A stretch of DNA of 37,444 bases. Origin: Thiomargarita sp. (lineage in GTDB: Bacteria; Pseudomonadota; Gammaproteobacteria; Beggiatoales; Beggiatoaceae). The stretch lies in assembly GCA_020726335.1 (NCBI GenBank), contig DYSU01000020.1, forward strand, positions 1-37,444, in the 5' to 3' direction. Numbering within the stretch: the stretch's first letter is position 1; every line of letters starts with the position of its first letter. Below are positions 27,933 to 37,426 of this stretch, one piece after another. Made by a program: the position numbers and the translations under genes. A model generated the notes under the pieces. The model searched no databases and was not told the DNA's origin. It was given only the letters and a program-made list of their open reading frames with translations.

Positions 27933-29698
27933 TAGAGCCGCGCCTCGCCGTTGGGACGGTCTTTGAAACGTCGATGCACCCACAAATATTGTTCAGGGGT
28001 TTCTGCCACGGCGGTTTCAATCATGCGATTCATCGCGCTGGCATCGGCTTGCAAATCCCCGCTAAAATCAGCCAACGGCGGCAACAGCCGCACCCGATAA
28101 CCCGCCTCATGGCGTTGCACGATAAACGGCAACACAGGACAGCCTGCGATTTTAGCCAAACGGCTGGCAGCGGTGTTGGTGGCGGCCAAGATATTGAAAA
28201 ATGGGGCAAACACATGGCCTTTGTGGCCAAAGTTTTGGTCAGCGGCAAACCACAGCGGTTTGTTGTGTTTAAGGCTGCGCACCATTTGCCGAACGTTGTC
28301 GCGGGCAATCGCTTGTTCGGCATGAAAATTACGGCTGCGTTGCATGTGGTGTTCAATCAATGGGTTTTCATGTGGGCGATAACTGATGTGGATTTTGACC
28401 TGTTGGGTCAAACAGCGCAAACCCAGTTCCATGGCGTTCAAATGCGCACTGAGCAAAATCACACCATGGCCTTGTGCCAACGCGGTGTGCAAATGCGCCA
28501 AGCCTTCGATTTTCCCCAACCCGGCCAATTTTTGATCACTGCCCCACCACGCCAGCGCGATTTCAATCAAGCCCATGCCCAATGATTGAAAATGTTTTTT
28601 AAGCAAATCGGCTTGTTCGGCGGCGGTTTTTTCAGGAAAACACAGCGCGATGTTGGTTTGGGCAATGACGCGCCGCCGCCGTGCCAGATGATACGCCATA
28701 TCGCCCAAAACGCGGCCAACCGCCCTTTGCCCGCGATAAGGCAGGCGGGTGATTGTCCACAACAAACCCAAGGCAATGGCGGTGGGCCATTGACGCAAGC
28801 CATAGATTTTCAAGGGTTTCTGATAACAATCGCGTTGGCCTTGTGGGCTGTGTTTGAAGCGTTTATACGCCCACAAATATTGTTTGGGACACTGGGCAAT
28901 ACAGGATTCAAGCCCGCGATTGAGCGCGCCAGCGGCCTGCGCCAAGTCAGCGGCGTTGATGTCCGCGTCAACCGATTGATAACGCAGGCGAAAACCTTGG
29001 CTGTTGGGCAAACGTTGCATAAAGGTAAACAATACGGTTGCCCCCGTTTTGCGCGCCAGCTTGCCCACCAAAGTCATGGTTGATGCGGGCTGGTGAAAAA
29101 ACGGTGCAAACACGCCGTTGTCTTTGGGGGCTTGGTCGGGCAACAGACCGACGCACTGGCCTTGGCGCAACGCACTGAAAATTTGGCGAATGCCTTGGGC
29201 ATTGGTTGGCACAAGCCGCCCTCGACTGCGTTGGCGCGCTTGTTTGATCATGGGTTCTAAAGCGGCCAGTTTTGGCGGTTTGTATAAGCTGATCAACGAC
29301 AAACGTTGGCCAAAATACAAACCCGCCAGCTCCCACGCGCCCAAATGCGGCGACAACAGAATCACCCCCGTGTTTTTTTGCAACGCCTGTTGCAACAAGG
29401 TTTCGTTGTCGATGTATTTGACCTGCGCCAGCACTTTGGCCACAGGCCAATACCAAATGGCGGCCAATTCAAAAAAGGTTTTCACCGTTTCAATCACATT
29501 GGCTTTGACCCATTTTTGCCGTGCGGCGGGGTCTAAATCAGGCAAACAGCGTTGCAGATTGATGTCAATAACACGGATAAAATCGGGTTTGATGAGATAC
29601 AGCAGTTTGGCCACCACCGTGGCCAGCGTGTGCAATGCCGATAACGGTAGATAAGACAATGACTTAAGTAAAGCTTGCATCGCCAAACTTTGTGCCAT
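27929..29698 (-). CDS. tandem LpxL/HtrB-like lipid A acyltransferase (two fused domains)
   Basis: A 589-residue protein made of two complete lysophospholipid/lipid A acyltransferase (LpxL/HtrB-type) domains. Domain 1 (about 1-285) has the HX4E motif SPHLGAWELAG (His118, Glu123), DQAPKDNGVFAPFF and the end motif QYLWAYKRFK. Domain 2 (about 300-589) has a second HX4E motif SAHLNAMELG (His419, Glu424), DQNFGHKGHVFAPFF and QYLWVHRRFK. Family members are normally single domains of about 300 residues that add secondary acyl chains to Kdo-lipid IVA at the inner membrane. No Met lies between residues 229 and 333, so two separately started proteins are unlikely. It starts three bases after the pyrE stop; the glycosyltransferase follows. 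Confidence 0.9.
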   Translation of the reverse strand: MAQSLAMQALLKSLSYLPLSALHTLATVVAKLLYLIKPDFIRVIDINLQRCLPDLDPAARQKWVKANVIETVKTFFELAAIWYWPVAKVLAQVKYIDNETLLQQALQKNTGVILLSPHLGAWELAGLYFGQRLSLISLYKPPKLAALEPMIKQARQRSRGRLVPTNAQGIRQIFSALRQGQCVGLLPDQAPKDNGVFAPFFHQPASTMTLVGKLARKTGATVLFTFMQRLPNSQGFRLRYQSVDADINAADLAQAAGALNRGLESCIAQCPKQYLWAYKRFKHSPQGQRDCYQKPLKIYGLRQWPTAIALGLLWTITRLPYRGQRAVGRVLGDMAYHLARRRRVIAQTNIALCFPEKTAAEQADLLKKHFQSLGMGLIEIALAWWGSDQKLAGLGKIEGLAHLHTALAQGHGVILLSAHLNAMELGLRCLTQQVKIHISYRPHENPLIEHHMQRSRNFHAEQAIARDNVRQMVRSLKHNKPLWFAADQNFGHKGHVFAPFFNILAATNTAASRLAKIAGCPVLPFIVQRHEAGYRVRLLPPLADFSGDLQADASAMNRMIETAVAETPEQYLWVHRRFKDRPNGEARLY

Positions 29699-29701
29699 GG
29701 T

Positions 29702-30337
29702 TTAACGACCATATTGTTGGCGATAGGCTTTACAAGCGGCGACAAGCTCGGTTTGCGCCTGTTCGGTCAGATAGGTGATTAAATCGGCCAAGCGAATGAT
29801 CGGCAACACAGACAAGCCCAAATTTTGTTCGACTTCGGCAATGGCAGACAATGCCTGTTTGCCGCGTTCTTGGCGGTCTAAAGCGATGACCACCGCCGTG
29901 GGTTGGCCGCCGTGGGCGTGGATGAGGTCAACCGCTTCACCAATGGCCGTGCCTGCGGTAATCACATCGTCGATGATCAACACTTTGCCCGTCAACGGCG
30001 CGCCCACCACCGATCCGCCTTCACCGTGGTCTTTGGCTTCTTTGCGGTTGAAGCCATAAGGTTTGTCCATGCCTTGTTGCGCCAAAGCGATGGCGGTGGC
30101 ACTGACCAGCGGAATGCCTTTGTAGGCGGGGCCAAACAACACATCAAATTCAATCCCTGCCTGTAAAATCGCGCTGGCGTAGCTGTGTCCCAGTTGCGCC
30201 AAGGCTTGACCCGTTTGAAACAAGCCCGCGTTAAAAAAATAAGGGCTGATGCGCCCTGATTTGAGCTGAAATTGACCAAAACGCAACACCTTGTGTTGCA
30301 AGGCAAATTGAATGAATTGGTGTTGATAAGAATACAC
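29702..30337 (-). CDS. pyrE: orotate phosphoribosyltransferase
   Basis: PyrE joins orotate to PRPP to form orotidine-5'-phosphate in pyrimidine synthesis. The 211 residues match the gammaproteobacterial form. Motifs: [31 protein letters not shown], the flexible catalytic loop [13 protein letters not shown], and the PRPP-binding [13 protein letters not shown]. The start ATG at 30337 lies nine bases after the amidase stop and the stop lies three bases before the acyltransferase start, so it seems embedded in the operon. I see no attenuator-like leader hairpin in the short upstream gap. Confidence 0.96.
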   Translation of the reverse strand: MYSYQHQFIQFALQHKVLRFGQFQLKSGRISPYFFNAGLFQTGQALAQLGHSYASAILQAGIEFDVLFGPAYKGIPLVSATAIALAQQGMDKPYGFNRKEAKDHGEGGSVVGAPLTGKVLIIDDVITAGTAIGEAVDLIHAHGGQPTAVVIALDRQERGKQALSAIAEVEQNLGLSVLPIIRLADLITYLTEQAQTELVAACKAYRQQYGR

Positions 30338-30346
30338 GCGCCGCCC

Positions 30347-31210
30347 TTATAATTCAGCCACATAGCGGCTGTGAATCCAGCCTTCTAAATTATTGATTCC
30401 ATTAACAATGCTTAACACATCCACATGATGCCATAAACCATCGGTGGCCAAAATTCTCAACAACGTGCCTTTGGGCAAAGGGCCACCTGTGATTAAATCA
30501 TAATACGAACCCGGTCCTGTGCGGATGTTGAGCAATGCGGTGGTGGCAAAGCGTTTTTCTGGCGCGGGGGCTTGCGCGACTTCGGGCGGTTCATCTTCGG
30601 CAGTTTCTTCTTTGCGGCCTGCCAAATGGGAGCGAAACGCATCCATCGGAAACGCAGGGCCCGGGTCGGTTTTGCGCTGGGGTGCAATGTCTTCATGGCC
30701 TAAAACGGTTTGAATACCATAGGTTTGCATCAAGGCGGCGCAGACTTCAAAGGCGGCATATAATTGCTCAACGGTGTAGGTTTGCCAGCCTTGCATGTCT
30801 TGGCGGTTTTTGTGGCGCGCTTCCAGCACATTTTCTGTTGGCACTTGCGCACCAAACCATGTGACCCATTGGTCGCCAACGCGGGTCAAAGGGCCTGCGT
30901 TGTCCAGTTCAATCCCGATAGAATAGCGGTTCATGCCTGATAAATTCAGCCATTGGCTTTTGCCTGCGTGCCATGCAACGGTGTCAAACGGCACCAATTG
31001 GCTGACCGAACCATCACGGGCAATCACCACATGCGCTGAAGCGGCAGAGGCGGGATTGCACAACCAATTGATGGATTGTTCGGCACCTGAACCTGCGGTG
31101 TAGTGCATGATGATAAATTGGGGCGACAATTGCGCGCCAATATTGGGGCTGGGGCGAAAAGGCAGTGCAGTGTCATCATCGCTGTACAAACGGTGGTTGA
31201 TAATTTTCAT
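30347..31210 (-). CDS. N-acetylmuramoyl-L-alanine amidase (Amidase_2) with SH3b domain
   Basis: A 287-residue zinc amidase that cleaves between MurNAc and the peptide stem. Zinc ligands are visible in FIIMHYTAG (His36), VLGHEDIAP (His) and KTDPGPAFP (Asp); VAWHAGKS is the usual substrate-site strand. After a charged linker (about 193-220), residues about 220-287 (FATTALLNIRTGPGSYYDL to GWIHSRYVAEL) form a bacterial SH3-like wall-binding domain. No signal peptide is seen, so location is unclear: cytosolic recycling like AmpD, or export by another route. ATG 31210 is chosen for AAAGG eight bases upstream rather than a start at 31231. Confidence 0.88.
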   Translation of the reverse strand: MKIINHRLYSDDDTALPFRPSPNIGAQLSPQFIIMHYTAGSGAEQSINWLCNPASAASAHVVIARDGSVSQLVPFDTVAWHAGKSQWLNLSGMNRYSIGIELDNAGPLTRVGDQWVTWFGAQVPTENVLEARHKNRQDMQGWQTYTVEQLYAAFEVCAALMQTYGIQTVLGHEDIAPQRKTDPGPAFPMDAFRSHLAGRKEETAEDEPPEVAQAPAPEKRFATTALLNIRTGPGSYYDLITGGPLPKGTLLRILATDGLWHHVDVLSIVNGINNLEGWIHSRYVAEL

Positions 31211-31271
31211 GGCGTGACCTTTGATAATCAATGCGGGATGTCATCAGTGTATATGAAGCGCGTGGTTGATT

Positions 31272-32582
31272 TCAATGGCTGATGCGCTTTTGCAAACAGG
31301 CGTAATAAAAACCATCCATTTGCTGTTCATTGGGCAAAATTTGCCGCCCCACTGTCCGTTGTCGTCCCCAAGCGGCGGTGATGATTTTTTCTTGGGCATC
31401 GGGCTGTTGGGCTAAAAATTGGCTGACCACCGCTTCATTTTCCGCAGGCATCACTGAACAAGTGGCATACAACAACAACCCTTCAGGTGCCAACACCTGC
31501 CACAGTTGTTGCAACAGCCGCAATTGCGTTTGGTGCAGAGCAGTGATGTCGTTAGCGCGGCGCAACAATTTAATATCAGGATGGCGGCGAATCACGCCTG
31601 TAGCGGAACACGGCGCATCCAGTAAAATCCGCTCAAACGGCAGGCCATCCCACCAGCTTGCAAGGTCGCTTGCATCGGCACACAGCAATTTTTCGGGTTT
31701 CAATTGCAAACGGCTGAGATTTTCAATCACACGCGGCATACGGCGCGCCTCGCTGTCCAACGCCCACAAAGGGCCATCGGGGTGTTGCTCCAGCAAATGC
31801 GCGGTTTTGCCTGCAGGGGCGCAACAAGCATCCAAAACCCGCATTCCTGTACGCACCGCCAACAAAGGCGCGGCCAATTGTGCCGCTTCATCTTGCACCG
31901 ATACATGGCCTGCGGCAAAATCGGGCAATTGCTCAATCGCCACGGCTTGAGACAAACGAATCCCCACAGGGCTGAACGCACACGCTTGGGCTTCAATACC
32001 CTTGGCGGCCAATTGAGCCAAATAGGCAAGGCGGCTGGTTTTTTGTGGATTGATGCGCAAAGTCAACGGGGCGTTGTTGTTGTTGGCTTCAACCAGCGTC
32101 GGCCAGTCGTTTGGCCAATCGTGGCGATAGCGGTTGAGCAACCAATCGGGATGCGCCCAGCGTGCTTCGTTCTCGGCCAATTGGGCCAGCAAATCAGCTT
32201 GTTGGCGGGAAAAGTTGCGCAACAGCGCGTTGAGCAAGCCTGTGGCCCAAGGTTTGCCCAAGGTTTTGGCCAAGGCCACCGCGCTGTCGGTGGCCGCGTG
32301 CTTGGGTATGCGCAAATGCAATAATTGATATAAACCAATATAAGCGGCGATTTTCAGATCAAAATCTTTGTTTTTCAATGGCTTATCCAGCAACAAGCCC
32401 AATAAAAAATCCAGCACAATTTGCCAACGCACCACGCCATAGCTGATGGCTTGCACCAGTGCGCGATCGCGGGCGTTGACCTGCGGCAAACAGTGGTCTA
32501 AAGCGGTGGTCAATGATTGCTGTTGTTGCAACACGGATGCAATGATTTTGAGCGCGAACCCACGGCTGTCGGGGTTTTTCAT
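31272..32582 (-). CDS. rsmB: 16S rRNA (cytosine(967)-C(5))-methyltransferase
   Basis: RsmB methylates C967 of 16S rRNA using SAM. The 436-residue protein has an N-terminal NusB-like helical domain (about 1-145; e.g. VQAISYGVVRWQIVLDFLL), a SAM-binding loop VLDACCAPAGKTAHLLE, and both catalytic cysteine motifs of the NOL1/NOP2/Sun family: DAPCSATGVIRRHPD and YATCSVMPAENEAVV. The ATG at 32582 overlaps the hldE stop by four bases; the usual family start PDSRGFALKII follows directly. In many gammaproteobacteria rsmB sits with fmt and def instead, so the pairing with hldE is a local arrangement. Confidence 0.95.
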   Translation of the reverse strand: MKNPDSRGFALKIIASVLQQQQSLTTALDHCLPQVNARDRALVQAISYGVVRWQIVLDFLLGLLLDKPLKNKDFDLKIAAYIGLYQLLHLRIPKHAATDSAVALAKTLGKPWATGLLNALLRNFSRQQADLLAQLAENEARWAHPDWLLNRYRHDWPNDWPTLVEANNNNAPLTLRINPQKTSRLAYLAQLAAKGIEAQACAFSPVGIRLSQAVAIEQLPDFAAGHVSVQDEAAQLAAPLLAVRTGMRVLDACCAPAGKTAHLLEQHPDGPLWALDSEARRMPRVIENLSRLQLKPEKLLCADASDLASWWDGLPFERILLDAPCSATGVIRRHPDIKLLRRANDITALHQTQLRLLQQLWQVLAPEGLLLYATCSVMPAENEAVVSQFLAQQPDAQEKIITAAWGRQRTVGRQILPNEQQMDGFYYACLQKRISH

Positions 32583-34006
32583 GGGCGGGCCACGCGATGC
32601 AAGGCGTTGATGATGGCAGTGCTGGAACAATCATCCACGAAATCCAAAATCAACACCTGTCCCCCGTGGTTTAGCACGCATTCATGGCCTGCGATGTCGC
32701 TGATTTGATAATCGCCGCCTTTGACCAGCACATCAGGCAACAATTGGCTAATCAAGCGTTCAGGCGTGTCTTCGCCAAACGACACCACCCAATCGACACA
32801 TTCCAAACCCGCCAGCACCGCCATGCGCCGCTCCAAGGTGTTGATGGGACGGCTGTCGCCTTTGAGGCGACGCACCGACGCATCATCGTTGACCGCGACA
32901 ATCAGTTTATCGCCCAATTGGCGCGCTTGGGTCAAATAATGCACATGGCCTGCGTGCAACACATCAAAACAACCGTTGGTCAGCACCACTTTTTGCCCTA
33001 TTTGCTGGGCGTGTCGCCGCAGTTTGTGTAAATGGGCTTCGGTTTGAACACTGCCGCTGTGCTGTTGCAACAGATAAGCTTGTTCGATTTCCTGCGGCGT
33101 GACAGTGGCCGCGCCCATTTTCGCCACGGTCAAACTGGCGGCTTGGTTGGCCAAAGTGGTGGCTTGTGGCCAATCGTGGCCTGCGGCAAAGCTGGCGGCC
33201 AACACAGCAATCACCGTGTCGCCCGCACCCGTGACATCAAACACTTCGCGGGCTTGGGCGGTTAAATGCAACGGCGCGTGACCTGCACGAAATAAACTCA
33301 TGCCTTGTTCACTGCGGGTGATGAGCAAGGCTTCTAATTGCACAGATTGGCGTAAATTTTCAGCTTTTTCAATCAGTTGTTGTTCGCTGTGACAAACACC
33401 CACCACCGCTTCAAATTCGGCACGGTTGGGGGTAATCAGGCTGGCATGGTGATAACGGGAAAAATCGGTGCCTTTGGGGTCTACCATCACGAATTTGCCT
33501 GCTGCACGCGCCTGTTGGATAAAGGCTTGTGGGTCGGCCAACGTGCCTTTGCCGTAATCAGATAACACCACACCGTTGATTTGTGGCAAAATGGCCTGCA
33601 TTAAACCCAGCAACGTGGGTTGATGTGCGGCACTGAAAGTTTGTTCAAAATCCAAACGAAGCAATTGTTGATGGCGACTGAGAACGCGCAGTTTGCTGAT
33701 GGTTGGCTGGGCAACAGGGTGCAATAAGCAGTTGACCCCATTTTGTTGCAGTTGGTTATGCAGGGTTTTTGCATACCCGTCTTGACCGACTAAACCCAAT
33801 AGGCTGACTTTTGCACCCAAGGCGGCGATATTTAACGCCACATTGGCCGCGCCGCCGGGTCGGGCGTGTTGTTTGTTCACGATGACCACAGGCACAGGGG
33901 CTTCAGGTGAAATGCGTGCCGTCGTGCCATGCCAATAACCGTCTAACATGACATCGCCGACCACCAACAAGTGTGCCAATTCAAATTCAGGAAGTGTAAT
34001 GCTCAT
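32579..34006 (-). CDS. hldE: bifunctional heptose-7-phosphate kinase/heptose-1-phosphate adenylyltransferase
   Basis: HldE makes ADP-heptose for the LPS inner core: the N-terminal ribokinase-like domain phosphorylates heptose-7-phosphate at position 1, and the C-terminal domain attaches AMP. The 475-residue length is standard. Seen: LLVVGDVMLDGYWHGTTARI, RPGGAANVALNIAALG, the kinase base motif DVTGAGDTVIAVLA, and the nucleotidyltransferase motif TNGCFDVLHAGHVHYL with RLKGDSRPI downstream. The start codon overlaps the start of the divergent DUF3108 gene by eight bases, so its promoter must lie inside that gene. This is the first gene of the long minus-strand run and links it to LPS assembly. 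Confidence 0.96.
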   Translation of the reverse strand: MSITLPEFELAHLLVVGDVMLDGYWHGTTARISPEAPVPVVIVNKQHARPGGAANVALNIAALGAKVSLLGLVGQDGYAKTLHNQLQQNGVNCLLHPVAQPTISKLRVLSRHQQLLRLDFEQTFSAAHQPTLLGLMQAILPQINGVVLSDYGKGTLADPQAFIQQARAAGKFVMVDPKGTDFSRYHHASLITPNRAEFEAVVGVCHSEQQLIEKAENLRQSVQLEALLITRSEQGMSLFRAGHAPLHLTAQAREVFDVTGAGDTVIAVLAASFAAGHDWPQATTLANQAASLTVAKMGAATVTPQEIEQAYLLQQHSGSVQTEAHLHKLRRHAQQIGQKVVLTNGCFDVLHAGHVHYLTQARQLGDKLIVAVNDDASVRRLKGDSRPINTLERRMAVLAGLECVDWVVSFGEDTPERLISQLLPDVLVKGGDYQISDIAGHECVLNHGGQVLILDFVDDCSSTAIINALHRVARP

Positions 34007-34730
34007 AAAAGTATTTAAAATTTTTGTTTTGTTTTTTAGTGTGTTATATGAAGTAAACGCCGTGGAAACGACTGATTTTACCCTGCCATTGTTTAGGGCG
34101 GAATATGATTTACAGGCCTATAATATCAAAATTGCCACCGCCGTCAGGCAATTACAACAGCATCCCGAAGGTTATATTTTAACCACGGACAGCAACACCG
34201 TGGGCATGGCCCGTTTGTTTCGCAGCGACTTTATCCGGGAAGAAAGCATATTTCAATGGGAAAATCAACAAGTTAAACCTTTGCATTACCAGTATAAACA
34301 CGACAGCCACCGCAAAAAACGCCACACTTTGATTGATTTTGATTGGACAAAACAAGTGGCGAAAAGCGCGTTGCCTGATGATGCGTGGCAGGTAGCGTTG
34401 CAAGCAGACAGCGTGGATAAACTCAGTTATCAAATCATGTTGATGCGTGATTTAACGTTGGGTAAACCAGACATTGCCTATACTGTAGCCGACAAAGGCA
34501 AGCTGAAGAAATATACGTTGAGCGTTAAAGCCAAGGAAACCTTGGACACAGCGTTGGGCAAAACAGCAACGATTAAACTCCACCACCAAGGCAGCAACCA
34601 AGAACGGTTCAGTTTTTTATGGTGCGCACCCAGCCTGCATTATTTACCCGTCAAAGTGGAACACCATGAACCCAATGGCGATGTGGTCACGATGTTGATT
34701 CAAAGCGTCCATTTTGAAAACCCCGATTAA
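33999..34730 (+). CDS. DUF3108 domain-containing exported protein
   Basis: A 243-residue periplasmic protein. The N-terminus [20 protein letters not shown] is a signal peptide with cleavage near NAVE. The mature part has the beta-rich pattern of DUF3108 proteins: [20 protein letters not shown] near the start, [20 protein letters not shown], and the end segment [20 protein letters not shown]. Function unknown; it may be an outer-membrane-associated lipid or glycan-binding beta-sandwich, which is speculation. ATG 33999 is preceded by AGGA in the correct position; an upstream in-frame ATG at 33948 would lie inside hldE and spoil the signal peptide. It ends in a 4-base convergent overlap with dapD. 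Confidence 0.85.
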   Translation: MLIKVFKIFVLFFSVLYEVNAVETTDFTLPLFRAEYDLQAYNIKIATAVRQLQQHPEGYILTTDSNTVGMARLFRSDFIREESIFQWENQQVKPLHYQYKHDSHRKKRHTLIDFDWTKQVAKSALPDDAWQVALQADSVDKLSYQIMLMRDLTLGKPDIAYTVADKGKLKKYTLSVKAKETLDTALGKTATIKLHHQGSNQERFSFLWCAPSLHYLPVKVEHHEPNGDVVTMLIQSVHFENPD

Positions 34731-35545
34731 CTCCGCAACAATTCGTTGATGCCCACTTTACTGCGGGTTTTGGCATCCACTTGTTTGATGATCACCGCAC
34801 AAGATAAACTGTGGCTGCCGTCTTTGGCGGGCAAACTGCCCGGCACCACCACCGCGCCCGCAGGCACTTCGCCATAGCTGATTTCACCCGTCATGCGGTT
34901 GTAAATTTTAGTGCTTTGGCCGATAAACACCCCCATTGAAAGCACCGCGCCCGTGCGGACGATCACGCCTTCCACCACTTCAGAGCGCGCACCGATAAAG
35001 CAATTGTCTTCAATAATGGTTGGCGAAGCTTGCAACGGCTCTAACACCCCGCCTATGCCCACGCCGCCTGACAAATGCACATTTTTGCCAATTTGCGCAC
35101 AAGAACCGACGGTTGCCCATGTGTCCACCATCGTGCCGCTGTCAACAAACGCGCCGATATTGACATAAGACGGCATTAAAATCGCGCCTTTGGCAAGGTG
35201 TGCGCCGCGTCGTGCCAGTGCAGGCGGGACAATCCGCACCCCGCGTTGACGTAATTGTTCAGCGGTTAAAGGGGCAAATTGTGAATCCAGCTTGTCATAA
35301 TATTGGGTAAAACCCCCTGCAATGACATGGTTATCATTGAGGATGAACGCCAGCAACACCGCTTTTTTTAACCATTGGTTGACCACCCAGTCATCGCCTT
35401 GTTTTTCCGCCACCCGCTCTTGTCCTGATTCCAGTTGGTTTAAAACGACTTCCACCGCGTGAAAAACCTCAGCAGGTGCGGTTTGTGCGTTAAATTGATG
35501 GCGATTTTCAAAAGCAGTTTCAATGGTTTGCTGTAATTCGTTCAT
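34727..35545 (-). CDS. dapD: 2,3,4,5-tetrahydropyridine-2,6-dicarboxylate N-succinyltransferase
   Basis: DapD succinylates tetrahydrodipicolinate in the succinylase branch of lysine/diaminopimelate synthesis, supplying peptidoglycan. The 272 residues equal the family length. Seen: an N-terminal helical domain ([15 protein letters not shown]), [16 protein letters not shown]-like region, then the left-handed parallel beta helix with hexapeptide repeats ([25 protein letters not shown]-type turns, [13 protein letters not shown]) and [24 protein letters not shown] lies six bases before the ATG at 35545. Confidence 0.97.
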   Translation of the reverse strand: MNELQQTIETAFENRHQFNAQTAPAEVFHAVEVVLNQLESGQERVAEKQGDDWVVNQWLKKAVLLAFILNDNHVIAGGFTQYYDKLDSQFAPLTAEQLRQRGVRIVPPALARRGAHLAKGAILMPSYVNIGAFVDSGTMVDTWATVGSCAQIGKNVHLSGGVGIGGVLEPLQASPTIIEDNCFIGARSEVVEGVIVRTGAVLSMGVFIGQSTKIYNRMTGEISYGEVPAGAVVVPGSLPAKDGSHSLSCAVIIKQVDAKTRSKVGINELLRS

Positions 35546-35627
35546 GTGTATTCCTGTTTTATGCTTTGTGTTTCAGTGGCCCATAGCATATTGAAATTCT
35601 TTTTAAAGTCAATCGCCAAAGCGTGCT

Positions 35628-36542
35628 TTATTTGCCCGTTTTGGCTTTGTCCAACACCTGTTGCAATACTTCGGCAGTGATTTTAATGTCTTGTTTTCTA
35701 AAACCTTCTTTAATAAAATCAGGCACTTCTTCTAAGTTGCTGAATTCAATAGCGGGTTTTTTAGGCGGTGCAGGTGCAGGTGGTTTAGGTGGCGGCGTGT
35801 ATTTCATCGCCGTGCTGATGAGCAAATTGCGTGCTTTGATTTGTTTGGCATTCTCGGTGAAAGCGTCCATGCGGCTGAGGTCATTATAGGCTTGGCCAAT
35901 GTCTCGGTCGCGGTGTGAATCAAAAACAAACAACAATAAACCCAGCAATCCCCCATAAATCACCGTTGCCCAGAAAAAAGTGCGATCATCAAACGGATTT
36001 TTAATCACCCATTTGCCCTCGGCCATGCTGATCATTTCAGGGTTAAGCACAGCCGTTGCGCTGGCGAAATACAGCAGATACATCGCCAATGTGGTGGCCA
36101 TGGTAATCGGCCAAGCGCGGGAAATCACGACAGCGGCCAAAACAGACGCGATCGAAGTCAGCACATAAATAAAAACGGTATAGCGGTGGGTGCCTGTATC
36201 ACCAAAATAATCAAGGACATAAAACACCCGCAACACATAAGCGAGGCTGATTAAAGTGAATAAAAACAACATCAAAGAAACCCGACGAAAAGACACCGCT
36301 TCTTGTTTGAAATCTTTTTTGCGAATAAAAGAATCCAGGATAAAAACCCCCAACGCCAACCAACAAATGTATTCTGCATAGCCATGCAATTGATTAACCT
36401 CAATTTTTAGTATTTCTTTGGGCGGAAGACTCACTTGCAAAATAAGAATGTGGTAAAACGAATGCAACAGCAAAGCAAGGGGGAAAAACAAAAAAATATT
36501 GCGATAGGGAATTTTTTGCCCAAATTCTTTGAGAGATTTCAT
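35628..36542 (-). CDS. hypothetical polytopic membrane protein with Pro-rich tail
   Basis: A 304-residue protein of unknown family. Six likely membrane helices: about 14-36, 54-73, 87-109, 122-140, 145-163 and 187-207. A cytosolic or periplasmic segment (about 208-250) with many charged residues leads to a Pro/Lys linker (TPPPKPPAPAPPKK, about 249-262) and a small helical C-terminal domain (265-304, EEVPDFIKEGFRKQDIKI). The linker plus tail suggests a protein-interaction module. No motif identifies a transported substrate. It lies between dapD and comF with short gaps on either side and probably has its own promoter, which I could not identify. Confidence 0.8.
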   Translation of the reverse strand: MKSLKEFGQKIPYRNIFLFFPLALLLHSFYHILILQVSLPPKEILKIEVNQLHGYAEYICWLALGVFILDSFIRKKDFKQEAVSFRRVSLMLFLFTLISLAYVLRVFYVLDYFGDTGTHRYTVFIYVLTSIASVLAAVVISRAWPITMATTLAMYLLYFASATAVLNPEMISMAEGKWVIKNPFDDRTFFWATVIYGGLLGLLLFVFDSHRDRDIGQAYNDLSRMDAFTENAKQIKARNLLISTAMKYTPPPKPPAPAPPKKPAIEFSNLEEVPDFIKEGFRKQDIKITAEVLQQVLDKAKTGK

Positions 36543-36600
36543 GCAACAGGCTCAATGGTCAACAGTGGATGAGTGAATTATAGCAAAGTGCGCTGTCGCG

Positions 36601-37320
36601 TTAAATACCACCGACCGTGCGCGCACAACAACAAACGCTGATGCGTTGCACGCCTGCTTTTAACAGCACTTTACTCAATTCGCTCACCGTAGCCCCCGTA
36701 GTCACCACATCATCGACCAGCAACACATGAGAATAATTCAAGTTTTTTTTAACCTGAAACACCCCGCGCACATTCTCAGCACGTTGCTTGGCGGGCAACA
36801 GCGATTGACGTTGATTGAGTTTGACACAGCGACAACTGCGATAATCCACAGCAATATTTCGCCATTGTCCCAGTTTTTTAGCCAAAAACACCGCATGGTT
36901 AAAGCCGCGCACCCGCAAATGCCATGGGTGCATAGGCACAGGCATGACACAATCGGCTTTAAAATCAGCGGGCAAACTTTGCTGGGTCAACTGCGCCAAT
37001 TGATGCAAAACAGTCAAATCCACATGGTATTTGGCTTGGTGCAACAATTGTTTAATCGGATAATGATAAAAAAAGCGCGCATACAACCGTTCAAACGGCG
37101 GTGCTTGAGTCAAACACGCCCCGCAATAATCTATTGCGGCTGTGCCGCTGAACATTTGACCACAACAAAGACACAAACGTTGATTTGCGTCAGGCAAATA
37201 ATGGGGCAAATCGTCTTGACAGCCCGCACACAACAACTGAGCATTGTGCAAACCACATAATAAACAAGGATAGCGCATATCTGGCGGGGGTTTTCTTCTC
37301 CACAAAGTGGGTGGCAACAT
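36601..37320 (-). CDS. comF: ComF family phosphoribosyltransferase-like protein
   Basis: A 239-residue ComF/GntX-type protein, linked to uptake of transforming DNA and ssDNA handling in competent species. An N-terminal zinc region has paired cysteines (CLLCG, LLCAGC, LCLCCGQMF, DYCGAC). The C-terminal type I PRTase domain has PVPMHPWHLRVRGFNHAVFL, the typical NQRQSLLPAKQRAENVRGVF motif and the PRPP loop VLLVDDVVTTGATVSEL. Start uncertain: ATG 37320 chosen; a TTG at 37335, ATG 37326 or ATG 37278 (directly before the first zinc cysteines) are in frame, and no clear ribosome site decides. Confidence 0.88.
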   Translation of the reverse strand: MLPPTLWRRKPPPDMRYPCLLCGLHNAQLLCAGCQDDLPHYLPDANQRLCLCCGQMFSGTAAIDYCGACLTQAPPFERLYARFFYHYPIKQLLHQAKYHVDLTVLHQLAQLTQQSLPADFKADCVMPVPMHPWHLRVRGFNHAVFLAKKLGQWRNIAVDYRSCRCVKLNQRQSLLPAKQRAENVRGVFQVKKNLNYSHVLLVDDVVTTGATVSELSKVLLKAGVQRISVCCCARTVGGI

Positions 37321-37426
37321 CGCCATTATAATCAAAAATCACCGAAGCGTTTATAATACCGAACAAGCTTCTATTTTTCAGCCTGCACACCCGCATAACC
37401 CCTCTCAGCGGGGCAAACCCAATGAA

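Noticed and set aside
27929-28585. Plus-strand open frames opposite the acyltransferase
   Set aside because: They mirror strongly conserved acyltransferase codons and have no family resemblance.
35619-35630. Terminator at AAAGC-GT-GCTTT near the end of the membrane-protein gene
   Set aside because: The loop would be only two bases, so it is a palindrome rather than a workable hairpin.
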